A stretch of DNA of 64,000 nt from Anaerolineales bacterium UBA5797 (GTDB lineage: Bacteria > Chloroflexota > Anaerolineae > Anaerolineales > Villigracilaceae): positions 69,319 to 133,318 of the forward strand of contig DIDP01000006.1 in the NCBI GenBank assembly GCA_002418205.1. Direction: 5' to 3'. Positions within the stretch are counted from its first letter, which is position 1; the number at the start of each line of letters is the position of its first letter. The notes under the pieces are model-generated. The model saw nothing but the letters and a program-made list of their open reading frames with translations. It had not been told where the DNA came from and searched no databases. Position numbers and translations under genes: made by a program. This document shows, one piece after another, positions 17,072 to 25,673 of the stretch.

Positions 17072-17791
17072 CTACTCAACTTCAATGTAAATCCTTTTGT
17101 TAATGGCGCCCTTGCTCTTGTAATCCGTCACACGGATCGCGCCAACCTCCTTTGTATTATGCACATGCGTCCCGCCGTCGGCTTGCAGATCGAGACCGAC
17201 GATCTCCACTGTCCGCACCTGGAGGATGCCTTCGGGCAGAAGGTTGATCTTGGTACGGATCAGATCCGGGATCCGGAACGCCTCTTCGCGCGGCAGGATC
17301 CTGACACGGATCTCACGCGCCTGCGCCACCTCTATATTGACCGCGGCTTCGATCTCGCGCACCAACTCGCCCTTCATCGTCTCGAACTCAAAATCCATGC
17401 GACCTTTGAGCGGCTCCATGTCTCCGCCCGTGACCTGCGCGCCGTAATCGCGGAAAACCGTCCCGCAGAGCACGTGCAGGGCGGTATGGGTGCGCATCAG
17501 CTTGTATCGCCGCGCCCAATCCAAAGTCCCGTGTGAAGCGGAACCAGGAACGGGTAATGGTGCGTCACCGCCGAGAAAGTGCAGGATGTCATCCCCCTGC
17601 TTTTTGACCTTGTCCACAGGGTGGAGAATCCCGTTCACAAGCAGGCTTCCGAGGTCACAGGGCTGCCCTCCGCCACCCGGGTAAAACGCGGTCCGGTCAA
17701 GGATCACGGCGCGGGAATCCTCCTGAACGGAGGTGATGCTCGCATCGAACTCCTGCAAATAACTGTCGGTTTGATAAAGCAATTCGGTCAT
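17072..17791 (-). CDS. Alanyl-tRNA editing protein (AlaX type)
   Basis: A 239-residue homologue of the editing half of alanyl-tRNA synthetase, which hydrolyses Ser- or Gly-charged tRNA-Ala in trans. Visible motifs are the GGGGQPCD loop (39-46), the zinc pair His102-x3-His106 (HTALH) and DGGTHVHNTKEVG at about 205-217. In most family members this last motif is CGGTH. Here the Cys ligand is Asp205, leaving His209 as the fourth conserved position. An ATG at 17791 with GGAGG four bases upstream fixes the start. Confidence 0.88.
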   Translation of the reverse strand: MTELLYQTDSYLQEFDASITSVQEDSRAVILDRTAFYPGGGGQPCDLGSLLVNGILHPVDKVKKQGDDILHFLGGDAPLPVPGSASHGTLDWARRYKLMRTHTALHVLCGTVFRDYGAQVTGGDMEPLKGRMDFEFETMKGELVREIEAAVNIEVAQAREIRVRILPREEAFRIPDLIRTKINLLPEGILQVRTVEIVGLDLQADGGTHVHNTKEVGAIRVTDYKSKGAINKRIYIEVE

Positions 17792-17898
17792 CGTACCTCC
17801 ATGATCAAAGTTTAATCGCATTGACAAAATCAGCCAATGGGAAATGAAGTCCTTGCCGGTTGACATACAATCCCTTAAACTTGGAGGCGGAGGCTGAG

Positions 17899-18465
17899 AT
17901 GAAACCTCAACTTATCGTTATCGACGGGAAGACGTATAACAGCGTGGATGAAATGCCGCCCGAAGTCCGCCAGAAGTACGAACAGGCAATGAACGGACTG
18001 AAGGACGGAAATATGAACCGCGTTCCGGATGCCTTTGAAAACATGAACATCCTGGGCGACAAGGATAACGATGGCGTGCCGGACGCATTCGAAGACCTGC
18101 CCGGCGCGAGCGTAATGACCAGCAGCATGAAATTCGTTGTGGACGGCAGGGAATACAACCGCATCGAAGACCTTCCGCCCGATGCGCGCGCCAAATACGA
18201 AAAAGCCATGGGAGCGCTGGATAAGAATCGAAACGGCATGCCCGACTTTCTGGAGGGGATGTTGGACATGCCCGGTCAGATACCTCATGCCCGGAGCGCA
18301 GCCGAAGCAACAAGTCCACGCCCCGCTTCGCCCAAGCCGGTCACTGCTTCACCCACCATCACCCCGGACACATCGAACGGCTGGATGCTCGCCCTGACGG
18401 GACTCTTTTTACTGGTGCTCTGCGCGGCAGGCGCGGCGGGCATCTGGTATTTCTTTCTCCGCTGA
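17899..18465 (+). CDS. Tail-anchored protein with duplicated module and calcium-binding motifs
   Basis: A 188-residue protein built from two copies of one module: VIDGKTYNSVDEMPPEVRQK at the start and VVDGREYNRIEDLPPDARAK about 75 residues later. Each copy is followed by a thrombospondin-type-3 or dockerin-like loop, DKDNDGVPDAFEDL and DKNRNGMPDFLEGM. A proline/serine linker and one hydrophobic helix near the C-terminus (MLALTGLFLLVLCAAGAAG) anchor it in the membrane. The ATG at 17899 has GGAGGCGGAGG before it. Role unknown, possibly calcium-responsive. Confidence 0.78.
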   Translation: MKPQLIVIDGKTYNSVDEMPPEVRQKYEQAMNGLKDGNMNRVPDAFENMNILGDKDNDGVPDAFEDLPGASVMTSSMKFVVDGREYNRIEDLPPDARAKYEKAMGALDKNRNGMPDFLEGMLDMPGQIPHARSAAEATSPRPASPKPVTASPTITPDTSNGWMLALTGLFLLVLCAAGAAGIWYFFLR

Positions 18466-18531
18466 TCGGTCGCATCCTTTTTGTGAATTGTTTTACAAAC
18501 ATTAGCATTAGATTAGAAAGTTGCAACCTGC

Positions 18532-18560
18532 TTGACTTTGATTTTAAATTTCTGTATAGT
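18532..18560 (+). promoter_or_regulatory. Strong sigma-70-type promoter of the Gld-like ABC operon
   Basis: TTGACT (18532-18537) and TATAGT (18555-18560) are separated by exactly 17 bases. Transcription should start near 18567, leaving a leader of about 78 bases before the ATPase start at 18645. An AT-rich stretch lies between the two boxes. Confidence 0.75.
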
Positions 18561-18579
18561 AATTCACGATGAAAAGATT

Positions 18580-18617
18580 GGCACGGTTTGCCCACCGGCA
18601 GGCGTGCCTTTTGTTTG
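18580..18617 (+). terminator. Possible leader attenuator hairpin
   Basis: GGCACG (18580-18585) pairs with CGTGCC (18603-18608), with an inner TGCC/GGCA pairing, and is followed at once by TTTTGTTTG. This is a terminator-like structure inside the leader, between the promoter and the ATPase ribosome site. A short reading frame beginning ATGAAAAGATTG at 18569 runs through it, so translation-coupled or protein-controlled attenuation is possible. Confidence 0.5.
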
Positions 18618-18644
18618 TCAACACCCTTTCCTCAAGGAGCACCA

Positions 18645-19577
18645 ATGATACAAGTCAATGGTCTCACAAAAGACTATGGCGAACGCCGCGCCTTGCACAG
18701 CATTTCATTCGACGCCAAACAGGGGGAAATCGTGGGCTTCCTCGGTCCGAATGGCGCGGGCAAGACCACCACGATGCGAATCCTGACCGGTTACATGCCC
18801 CCCACTGAAGGAGAAGCCATCGTCGCAGGCTACAATGTTGTGGAAGAGTCGATGGAGGTGCGCAAGCGAGTCGGTTACCTGCCGGAAACCGTCCCGCTCT
18901 ACGAAGACATGACCGCGCTGGAATACCTCAAGTTCATGGCAGACCTGCGTCAGCTTCCCAAATCGGAGGATCTCTCCTACGAAACGCTGGAGATGGTCAA
19001 CCTGCACGACCGCGCGGACAGTTTCATTGGCACATTCTCGAAAGGCATGCGCCAGCGGGTGGGACTTGCCCAGGCGCTTCTCCACCGCCCCGAAGTCCTC
19101 ATACTCGATGAGCCGACCATCGGTCTCGACCCCAATCAGGTTGTGGAGGTCCGCAACGTGATCCGCGAGATCGGCAAGAACCGGACCGTATTATTTTCCA
19201 CACACATCCTTTCTGAAGCGCAACAGATCAGCGACCGCGTGCTCATCATCAACAAGGGACAGATCGTCGCGGAGGATACCCCCGAAAATTTGCAATCGCG
19301 CGTCCTTGGCGCGGAACGCATTCTCCTGCGCGTGCGCGGCGACGCCGATGGGCTCGATGCGGCCGTCAAAAAGGTCAAAGGTGCGCGCAAAGTGGAAACA
19401 AAATCAGACGATGCTGTTGAGTTCGAATTTTCCGCCGGGCAGGATGTCCGCCCCCAGGTGGCGAAAGCCGTGATCCAGGCGGGGTATGAACTGATCGAGA
19501 TGCGCCCGATCGGCATGAGCCTTGAAGAGATCTTCCTTGAGCTGACACAAAACAACGATACGGGCAAGCGCTCGTGA
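18645..19577 (+). CDS. ABC transporter ATP-binding protein, GldA-like
   Basis: A 310-residue ABC ATPase. Walker A is GPNGAGKTTTMRIL, the signature is FSKGMRQRVGLAQALLH, Walker B is VLILDEPTIGLDPNQV and the switch region is LFSTHILSEAQQI. An extra C-terminal domain of about 90 residues follows (RILLRVRGDADGLDAAVKK), as in GldA. The ATG at 18645 has AAGGAG upstream. It heads an operon with an ABC-2 permease, a GldG-like protein and a DUF4340 protein. The set exports an unknown substrate and in Bacteroidetes is tied to gliding. No gliding is proven here. Confidence 0.92.
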   Translation: MIQVNGLTKDYGERRALHSISFDAKQGEIVGFLGPNGAGKTTTMRILTGYMPPTEGEAIVAGYNVVEESMEVRKRVGYLPETVPLYEDMTALEYLKFMADLRQLPKSEDLSYETLEMVNLHDRADSFIGTFSKGMRQRVGLAQALLHRPEVLILDEPTIGLDPNQVVEVRNVIREIGKNRTVLFSTHILSEAQQISDRVLIINKGQIVAEDTPENLQSRVLGAERILLRVRGDADGLDAAVKKVKGARKVETKSDDAVEFEFSAGQDVRPQVAKAVIQAGYELIEMRPIGMSLEEIFLELTQNNDTGKRS

Positions 19578-19585
19578 GGTGCGAC

Positions 19586-20335
19586 ATGCGAAATATTTGG
19601 ACCATTGCCAAAAGAGAATACGACCATTATTTCATCAGCCCGATCGCGTATGTGATCGCGTTTGCCATCCTCCTGATCCTCGGCATCGATTTCGCCGGAT
19701 ATTTTGGGGATGCCATGCGGAATTCCTTTCAAAGCTTTGGAGGCGCGCCCGACCCAACCCGCACGACAAGCCTGCTGGCTTTCCTTTTGATGCTCACGAC
19801 TCCGGCGATCACCATGAGACTGATCTCGGATGAGGCCCGCACCGGCACCCTCGAACTACTGCTCACGGCTCCCGTCCGGGACTTCGAGCTGGTCGCCGGA
19901 AAATGGCTGGGCGCCATGCTCTACATCCTGACCCTGATCGTCGCCACGCTGGTCTATCCGATCATCCTGAACAACTTTGTCGATCCAGGCATCGACATCC
20001 CCGCGACGCTGACCGCCTATCTCGGCGTGATCCTGCTGGCTGGCGTATTCATCGCCATCGGGACCGGAGTCTCTGCCATGTTCAAGAACCAGATCGCGTC
20101 CTTCTTCATCACCTTCCTGATCTTTCTGGCTTTGTGGTGGCTGGTTGGGTTCCCGGCTTATTTCATCACCGGCCCAGCCGGGGAGATCTTCAATTACCTG
20201 AACATCACGGAACATTTTTACAACGGTTTCAACACCGGTGTCATCGAACTCAAGAACCTTGTCTATTACCTCAGCCTGATCGCCCTCGGGCTTTTCGCCG
20301 GGACGGTCGCTGTTGAAACGCGGAGATGGCGATAA
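19586..20335 (+). CDS. ABC-2 type permease, GldF-like
   Basis: A 249-residue membrane protein with six predicted helices. The amino-terminal IWTIAKREYDHYFISPIAY and the inner LISDEARTGTLELLLTAPV are signature stretches of GldF/NosY-like permeases. The ATG at 19586 (after GAGGTG) was preferred over a GTG at 19574 that overlaps the ATPase stop. Either start keeps the gene coupled to the ATPase. The next gene starts inside its stop codon (TAATG). Confidence 0.9.
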   Translation: MRNIWTIAKREYDHYFISPIAYVIAFAILLILGIDFAGYFGDAMRNSFQSFGGAPDPTRTTSLLAFLLMLTTPAITMRLISDEARTGTLELLLTAPVRDFELVAGKWLGAMLYILTLIVATLVYPIILNNFVDPGIDIPATLTAYLGVILLAGVFIAIGTGVSAMFKNQIASFFITFLIFLALWWLVGFPAYFITGPAGEIFNYLNITEHFYNGFNTGVIELKNLVYYLSLIALGLFAGTVAVETRRWR

Positions 20336-21930
20336 TGGCAAAAAAGAATCAACCCACCTGGCATCGCTACACTTTCATGGCACTCGTCATTGCCGGGCTT
20401 GCCCTTCTATTTACGGTCGGCGTCCTGCTGACACGCGGCCTGCTGGTCACAAATATCTTTACCGGCACCACGGTCGAAACACTGGACCGTCTGTTGATGA
20501 TCGGCGCCGGGGTCTTTGTGCTGGCAATTGCAATTTACGGTCTGCTCGAACCCGAGAAAGTGAGAGGGGCGCTCACCGGCAGGCAGGCAAAATATGGAAG
20601 CAACGCAATCATCATGACGATCGCCTTCCTGGGCATCCTGATCGTAGGCAACGTGCTTACCTATCAGAACCCCAAGCGCCTGGCAGATACAACCGAAGAC
20701 AGGATCAATACCCTCGCGCCGGAGACCATCCAGGCGCTCGAGACACTTCCCGAGCCTGTAACCGCCGTCGCCTTCTATTCGACCCTGTCCACGGAAAGCG
20801 CGACCGACCTGCTGGAAAAATTCAGGTCGAACAGCAAGGGCATGTTCAGCTATCAATTTGTCAACCCGGATACCAACCCGGTGGCAGCGCGTGAGGCGGG
20901 TATCACCGGCGACGGCAAGATCATGCTGGTGATGGGCGACCGCAAGGAGATCGCGGCGTTCGCATCAGAGACCGAGCTCACCAAGGCACTGATCAAACTC
21001 ATCAATCCGGAACCGCGGGCTGTGTATTTCCTGACCGGACACGGCGAGCCATCCATCGATGCGGGCGATGTCAGTTTCTCGGTGGCAAAACAGACTCTCG
21101 AAAGCAAGAACTACACCGTCAACAGCCTCAATCTTCTGGCTGAAAACAAAATCCCCGAAGATGCGTTGGCAATCGTCATCGCCGGTCCCATGAAGCCCGT
21201 GTCCGATGGTGAGGTCAAACTGCTGAAGCAATATGTGGATGCGGGCGGTTCGCTGGTCGTTATGGAAAATCCCATCCCCATTACTGACTTCGGGACTTCG
21301 CCCGACCCGCTGGCAAAATACCTGTCCACAGACTGGGGCATCACACTGACCGATGACATCATCATCGATCTGAACAGCCAACAGCCTCTGAACGCGGTCT
21401 CGGCATCTGCCACACAGCACCCCATCACGCAGAACCTGACCGGCAACTACATTGTGACCATGCCGCAGGCACGCTCGCTGAGCATACAGCCTGACAAGGA
21501 AAATATCACACTAACCGAACTGATCATGACCTCGACGAATTCCTGGGGTGAAACCAATTTTACAAGCGGCGAAGGCTCTCAGATCTCATTCGACCCCGAA
21601 ACGGATATCCCCGGTCCGCTGGCGATGGCTGTAGCCGGAGAGAATGCCTCCACGAAAGGACGCGTCGTCGTCTTCGGCAATTCCCTGTTCGCGTCCGACC
21701 AGGCATTCGATTATCTCGGCAACGGCAACATGTTCATCAACTCGGTGGACTGGGCAGCCGAACAGGAAGACCTGATCAACATCACCCCGAACACTCCCAA
21801 GACGCGCACGTTCCTCCCGCCGAGCCAGTGGCAATGGTATGTCATCCTGTGCGGGACCGTGTTCATCCTGCCGGGCATCACGATCCTATCGGGCATATAC
21901 ACGTGGTGGGCGCGCAGGCGCCAGGGATAG
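20335..21930 (+). CDS. GldG-like ABC transporter auxiliary protein
   Basis: A 531-residue protein with two N-terminal helices (about 10-35 and 55-75), a third helix near 90-105, a large outer domain and one C-terminal helix (WYVILCGTVFILPGITILSG). The outer domain has the GldG/ABC_transp_aux look: VYFLTGHGEPSID, GGSLVVMENP and GRVVVFGNSLFASDQAF. GldG proteins partner GldA/GldF. The ATG at 20335 shares bases with the permease stop. An alternative start lies at 20326. Confidence 0.88.
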   Translation: MAKKNQPTWHRYTFMALVIAGLALLFTVGVLLTRGLLVTNIFTGTTVETLDRLLMIGAGVFVLAIAIYGLLEPEKVRGALTGRQAKYGSNAIIMTIAFLGILIVGNVLTYQNPKRLADTTEDRINTLAPETIQALETLPEPVTAVAFYSTLSTESATDLLEKFRSNSKGMFSYQFVNPDTNPVAAREAGITGDGKIMLVMGDRKEIAAFASETELTKALIKLINPEPRAVYFLTGHGEPSIDAGDVSFSVAKQTLESKNYTVNSLNLLAENKIPEDALAIVIAGPMKPVSDGEVKLLKQYVDAGGSLVVMENPIPITDFGTSPDPLAKYLSTDWGITLTDDIIIDLNSQQPLNAVSASATQHPITQNLTGNYIVTMPQARSLSIQPDKENITLTELIMTSTNSWGETNFTSGEGSQISFDPETDIPGPLAMAVAGENASTKGRVVVFGNSLFASDQAFDYLGNGNMFINSVDWAAEQEDLINITPNTPKTRTFLPPSQWQWYVILCGTVFILPGITILSGIYTWWARRRQG

Positions 21931-21934
21931 ATCC

Positions 21935-22498
21935 ATGCGTCGTTCCACCATCGTTTACCTGCTCATCTTTGTCGTAATGATCGGCGTTTATTACTACCTC
22001 AATAACCGCCCCGAATCTGCGGATATTGCCACGCCGACCGAAACAATCGAACCCGTCACTTATTTGTTTTCTGCAGAGAACGGAACGCCAACGAGCATCC
22101 GCATCGAGTCGAAAACCGGGGAGGTTGTCGAAGTGGCGCGTAACGCTGAAAATGCCTGGGCTGTGACCCTGCCCACCGATGCCTCGGCAGACCAGGGGAA
22201 GGCTGAAGCGGCTGCAAGTCAGGTCACCACCATGCGCATTCTGGACAGCCTGTCCGACGTCGATCCCGGTGTGGTCGGCCTGGACATCCCGGAATATACG
22301 ATGATCGTGAAGTTTTCGAACAGCTTGGAACGAATCGTTCAAATCGGTGTTCTCACTCCCACAGAGCAGGGCTACTACACGCGCTTCGCGGATGGAGAAA
22401 TCCTGATCGTCAGCCGGAGCGCTGTGGATGCCTTGATCGGACTCCTGGACAACCCGCCATATGCGGCGACGGAAACACCGCTTCCACCCACCCCTTAG
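21935..22498 (+). CDS. DUF4340-type membrane-anchored protein
   Basis: A 187-residue protein. One N-terminal helix (STIVYLLIFVVMIGVYYYL) anchors a strand-rich outer domain that includes SIRIESKTGEVVEVAR and YTMIVKFSNSLERIVQIG, the pattern seen in DUF4340 proteins, which commonly sit behind GldG-like genes. It starts 4 bases after the GldG-like stop and is the last gene of the operon. It presumably works with the exporter on the outer face of the membrane. Confidence 0.8.
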   Translation: MRRSTIVYLLIFVVMIGVYYYLNNRPESADIATPTETIEPVTYLFSAENGTPTSIRIESKTGEVVEVARNAENAWAVTLPTDASADQGKAEAAASQVTTMRILDSLSDVDPGVVGLDIPEYTMIVKFSNSLERIVQIGVLTPTEQGYYTRFADGEILIVSRSAVDALIGLLDNPPYAATETPLPPTP

Positions 22499-22584
22499 GC
22501 TGGTCCCGTTTCCAGGAATCGCATCACAACCTGACCCGTAACATTTTCAGCCGACATACGTCTATAAACAGTAACGAAAGCGTA

Positions 22585-22613
22585 TTGCTTTTCGGTCAAA
22601 AAAAGTGTATTCT
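22585..22613 (+). promoter_or_regulatory. Promoter of the primary sigma factor gene
   Basis: TTGCTT (22585-22590) and TATTCT (22608-22613) are separated by 17 bases. The start of transcription should be near 22620, leaving a leader of roughly 24 bases before the ATG at 22644. Confidence 0.55.
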
Positions 22614-22643
22614 GATAAGAAAAAGAAAGTGATCAAATAGAGA

Positions 22644-23858
22644 ATGGATGTAGATAAAATTTTGATGGTTGACGAGGAAGAGGAATTCCCTGCGATCGCC
22701 AGGCTTGTCGAGTTGGGGAGGCAAAAGGGTTATGTCACGCTTGACGATATTTTGCATTTCTTCCCGGAAGCCGAACAGGATGTTGAGCAACTCGAGGAGG
22801 CGTTTTCCGCTTTATTGAGCGCGGGGGTGCCGTTCGTCGAGGATGCCAATGTCGCCGAACCGACCGAAGATGAACTGGTGGCAGTGGAAGCCAGCGAGGA
22901 AGCCGAGCCTGAGATCGATGTTTCGCTGGACGACTATCTTGCCAATATCGACACCGACGATACGATCGGCCTGTATCTAAAAGAGGTCAGCCGCGTCCCC
23001 CTGCTTACCGCCGATGAAGAGGTGGCGCTGGCGCAACGGATCGAACGCGGCCGCATGGCGCGCGAAGAACTGGCAAAAGGGAACGCCAGCCCGCGCCGCC
23101 GCACCGAATTGCGCAAATTGATCGAGGACGGCTGGTCGGCGCGTGAACACTTGATCACAGCCAACTCCCGCCTGGTGATCTCGGTGGCAAAGAAATACAT
23201 GGGGCGCGGGGTGCCGTTCCTTGACCTGATCCAGGAAGGGAACATCGGTCTCATCCGCGCGACCAAGAAATTCGATTACCGCCGCGGGCATAAGTTCTCC
23301 ACCTACGCCACGTGGTGGATCCGTCAGGCTGTGACCCGCGCCATTGCCGATCAGGGACGCACGATCCGCGTGCCGGTCCATATGGGCGACCAGATCAACA
23401 AACTGCTGCGCGTACAACACCAGCTCACCCAGCGGCTTGGACGCGAACCCAGTGTGGAGGAACTCGCCGAGGCCCTGGATGTTCCGCCCAAGAAGGTGGA
23501 GAACATGATCCAGGTGGCGCGCCGTCCGCTTTCGCTGGAAACGCCCACGGATGACGAAGAGGATTCCGTGCTCGGTGATTTCATCGAGGATGATGAGGCC
23601 CCCCCGCCCGACGACACTGCCACGTACAATCTGTTGAAGGAACACCTCGGCGAGGTGTTGAACGGACTGCCTCCACGCGAAGTGCGCATCCTGCAACTCC
23701 GTTATGGTCTGCTCGACGGGCAGGCATACACCCTCGAAGAAGTGGGGCGCAAGATGGGTGTCACGCGCGAACGCGTCCGCCAGATCGAAGCACAAGCCCT
23801 GAGCCGCCTCAGGCATCCCACCATCCGCAGAAAACTGCGTGATTATCTGGGAGAGTAA
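22644..23858 (+). CDS. rpoD: Primary RNA polymerase sigma factor (sigma-70, RpoD/SigA)
   Basis: A 404-residue housekeeping sigma factor. Region 1.1 is recognisable (KGYVTLDDILHFFPEAE), region 1.2 is DTIGLYLKEVSRVPLLT, region 2 has the core-binding and -10 recognition run FLDLIQEGNIGLIRA followed by KFSTYATWWIRQAV, region 3 spans RVPVHMGDQINKL, and region 4 ends with the -35 helix VTRERVRQIEAQALSRLR. The presence of region 1.1 marks it as a group 1 factor rather than an alternative one. The -10/-35 boxes proposed in this window fit such a factor. It is followed by a long perfect hairpin. Confidence 0.95.
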   Translation: MDVDKILMVDEEEEFPAIARLVELGRQKGYVTLDDILHFFPEAEQDVEQLEEAFSALLSAGVPFVEDANVAEPTEDELVAVEASEEAEPEIDVSLDDYLANIDTDDTIGLYLKEVSRVPLLTADEEVALAQRIERGRMAREELAKGNASPRRRTELRKLIEDGWSAREHLITANSRLVISVAKKYMGRGVPFLDLIQEGNIGLIRATKKFDYRRGHKFSTYATWWIRQAVTRAIADQGRTIRVPVHMGDQINKLLRVQHQLTQRLGREPSVEELAEALDVPPKKVENMIQVARRPLSLETPTDDEEDSVLGDFIEDDEAPPPDDTATYNLLKEHLGEVLNGLPPREVRILQLRYGLLDGQAYTLEEVGRKMGVTRERVRQIEAQALSRLRHPTIRRKLRDYLGE

Positions 23859-23862
23859 TATG

Positions 23863-23897
23863 TCAGTCTTGCAAAGGGTTACCCTTTGCAAGACTGA
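23863..23897 (+). terminator. Long perfect palindrome after the sigma factor gene
   Basis: TCAGTCTTGCAAAGGG (23863-23878) pairs perfectly with CCCTTTGCAAGACTGA (23882-23897) around a three-base TTA loop. It starts five bases after the sigma factor stop. There is no T-run directly after it on either strand, so it may be a factor-assisted terminator, a 3' stabilising hairpin or a protein-binding palindrome. Confidence 0.6.
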
Positions 23898-24041
23898 TTA
23901 AGAACGGGGAACATCTTATTTTTCCATTGTCATTCTAAACGAACTGACAAACTTGAGTAAGATAAATAATTATGGATAAACTCAGTAAACCACTGATTCT
24001 CTATAAAGTATTAACAATTCGCCCGAGCATTTCACAATTTA

Positions 24042-25634
24042 ATGAAGTTTCCAATTCCATTTGGAACACACAGGAAATATAGAATGAAATCAGTCACCTA
24101 TTTGCTGCATGGATTTGTCTTTGCTTTTGGAAGTGCGATTATTTTATATGGCTCTATCGTTGATGTTAATGTTTTTGTCTCTCCAGTTGATATTATTCCC
24201 CCAATTATTTTTTCAATAGTCTCATTCTTTCTATTTGTCCTGATTGCTTACTTGCTGACCCGAAACCTTGAAGCTGCCGGTTTGATCGCCTCCCTGTTTA
24301 TTCTGGGAGTTTTCTATCTTTGGACTGTTTTTTTGGCAGTTCTAATCATCGCCATCGTGAGCCTTTTTGCCATCAAAATCGTCTTAAAAAAAGTGCGTTA
24401 CGCCGACGCCCATTTGGTATTAAATGCGATCAGCCTTGCCGTTGTTGGGTATTATCTCATTCGGTTTATTATTCTTGTCAACGGTCAGCCATGGGCATCT
24501 GCTCCTACAACCATTCAGCCAATTGCAGACTTGCCGAATTCAATTCCGGCTCAAGCCACTACTCCCGATATTTATTACATCATCCTGGATGGGTATGGGC
24601 GAGCGGACATGCTGCAAGCCGCGCACGGTTTTGACAATTCAGCATTTATCAAAGGCCTAGAACAACGCGGATTTGTGGTTGCATCCCAGAGCAGAACAAA
24701 TTACCCGCGGACTCTTCTGTCGTTATCTTCATCTCTTAACATGCAATATTTGGATACCATGTCATCCAGCATGGGTAATTCCAATTTGTGGTGGCCGGCG
24801 TCTGATGCCGTGGAACACAATGAAGTGCGGAGGATCCTGGAAAATTGGGGTTATAAAACGGTTTTTTTCGCAAATGACGGAGATTATTCCGATATCCGCG
24901 ATGGGGACTTCTACGAAGCACCGTTTCCAATCCAATTGAATATCTTTAATAGCCGTTTTTTGAGTCTGACAAATTTAAGCTTGCTGGCCAAAATTGATCA
25001 GCTTGGCATCGCGGATGCATCCTACGATACCCACCGCCGGATCATTCTCTATGCTTTCGAGAGATTGCCTGAGGTGGCAGCAATAGAAGGTCCCAAATTT
25101 GTATTTGCTCATATTATTGCCCCCCACCCTCCTTATGTTTTCGATCGCAATGGGAATCCTTTGGATCCCCCATACTCTTTTACATTATCTGATCAAATGA
25201 CATCAGACCCGGATGAATCGCAAACCCGTTACATCGATCAATTACTATTCGTCAATCGGAAGGTCCTGGCAACGATTGATGGAATCCTTGCAAATTCAGA
25301 CTCCCCTCCGATCATCATCATTCAAGGCGATCATGGTCCTGGGATCTTGACCGACTATGATTCCTGGGAAAACACATGTCTCTATGAACGTTATTCCATT
25401 TTGAATGCTTACTATCTTCCAGGCATTGAAAAGAATTCCATTCCCATGGACATATCCCCGGTAAATTCATTTCGATTCATATTCGACACATATTTCGATA
25501 GTGATCTGGATCTACTACCCAATCGGCAATATTTTTCAACCAGCGCCCATTTTTATGAGTTTACGGATGTGACAGGCAAGATCCAGGAAGCGTGCAATTC
25601 AAATCCGGGAGCGGTTATAAACAACGATCCTTAA
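24042..25634 (+). CDS. Membrane sulfatase/LtaS-like phosphotransferase (alkaline phosphatase superfamily)
   Basis: A 530-residue protein. About five membrane helices fill residues 15-150, followed by a catalytic domain of the sulfatase/lipoteichoic acid synthase type: DIYYIILDGYGRAD (metal and core strand), TNYPRTLLSLSSSL (candidate nucleophile Thr), FAHIIAPHPPYVF and IQGDHGPG (metal ligands). Such enzymes move phosphoglycerol, phosphoethanolamine or sulfate groups on the envelope. Base composition is clearly AT-richer than the flanking genes, suggesting transfer. ATG at 24042 or 24084 are both possible, the second having AGGA upstream. Confidence 0.82.
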   Translation: MKFPIPFGTHRKYRMKSVTYLLHGFVFAFGSAIILYGSIVDVNVFVSPVDIIPPIIFSIVSFFLFVLIAYLLTRNLEAAGLIASLFILGVFYLWTVFLAVLIIAIVSLFAIKIVLKKVRYADAHLVLNAISLAVVGYYLIRFIILVNGQPWASAPTTIQPIADLPNSIPAQATTPDIYYIILDGYGRADMLQAAHGFDNSAFIKGLEQRGFVVASQSRTNYPRTLLSLSSSLNMQYLDTMSSSMGNSNLWWPASDAVEHNEVRRILENWGYKTVFFANDGDYSDIRDGDFYEAPFPIQLNIFNSRFLSLTNLSLLAKIDQLGIADASYDTHRRIILYAFERLPEVAAIEGPKFVFAHIIAPHPPYVFDRNGNPLDPPYSFTLSDQMTSDPDESQTRYIDQLLFVNRKVLATIDGILANSDSPPIIIIQGDHGPGILTDYDSWENTCLYERYSILNAYYLPGIEKNSIPMDISPVNSFRFIFDTYFDSDLDLLPNRQYFSTSAHFYEFTDVTGKIQEACNSNPGAVINNDP

Positions 25635-25673
25635 CCAATCGAATCTCCAGTCAGCAACGAAAAATATACTTTA

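Noticed and set aside
18569..18808. 79-codon frame starting 8 bases after the strong -10 box in the Gld-like leader
   Set aside because: As a stable protein it is unlikely, because it runs out of frame into the ATPase gene. It is kept only as a possible leader peptide in the attenuator finding.
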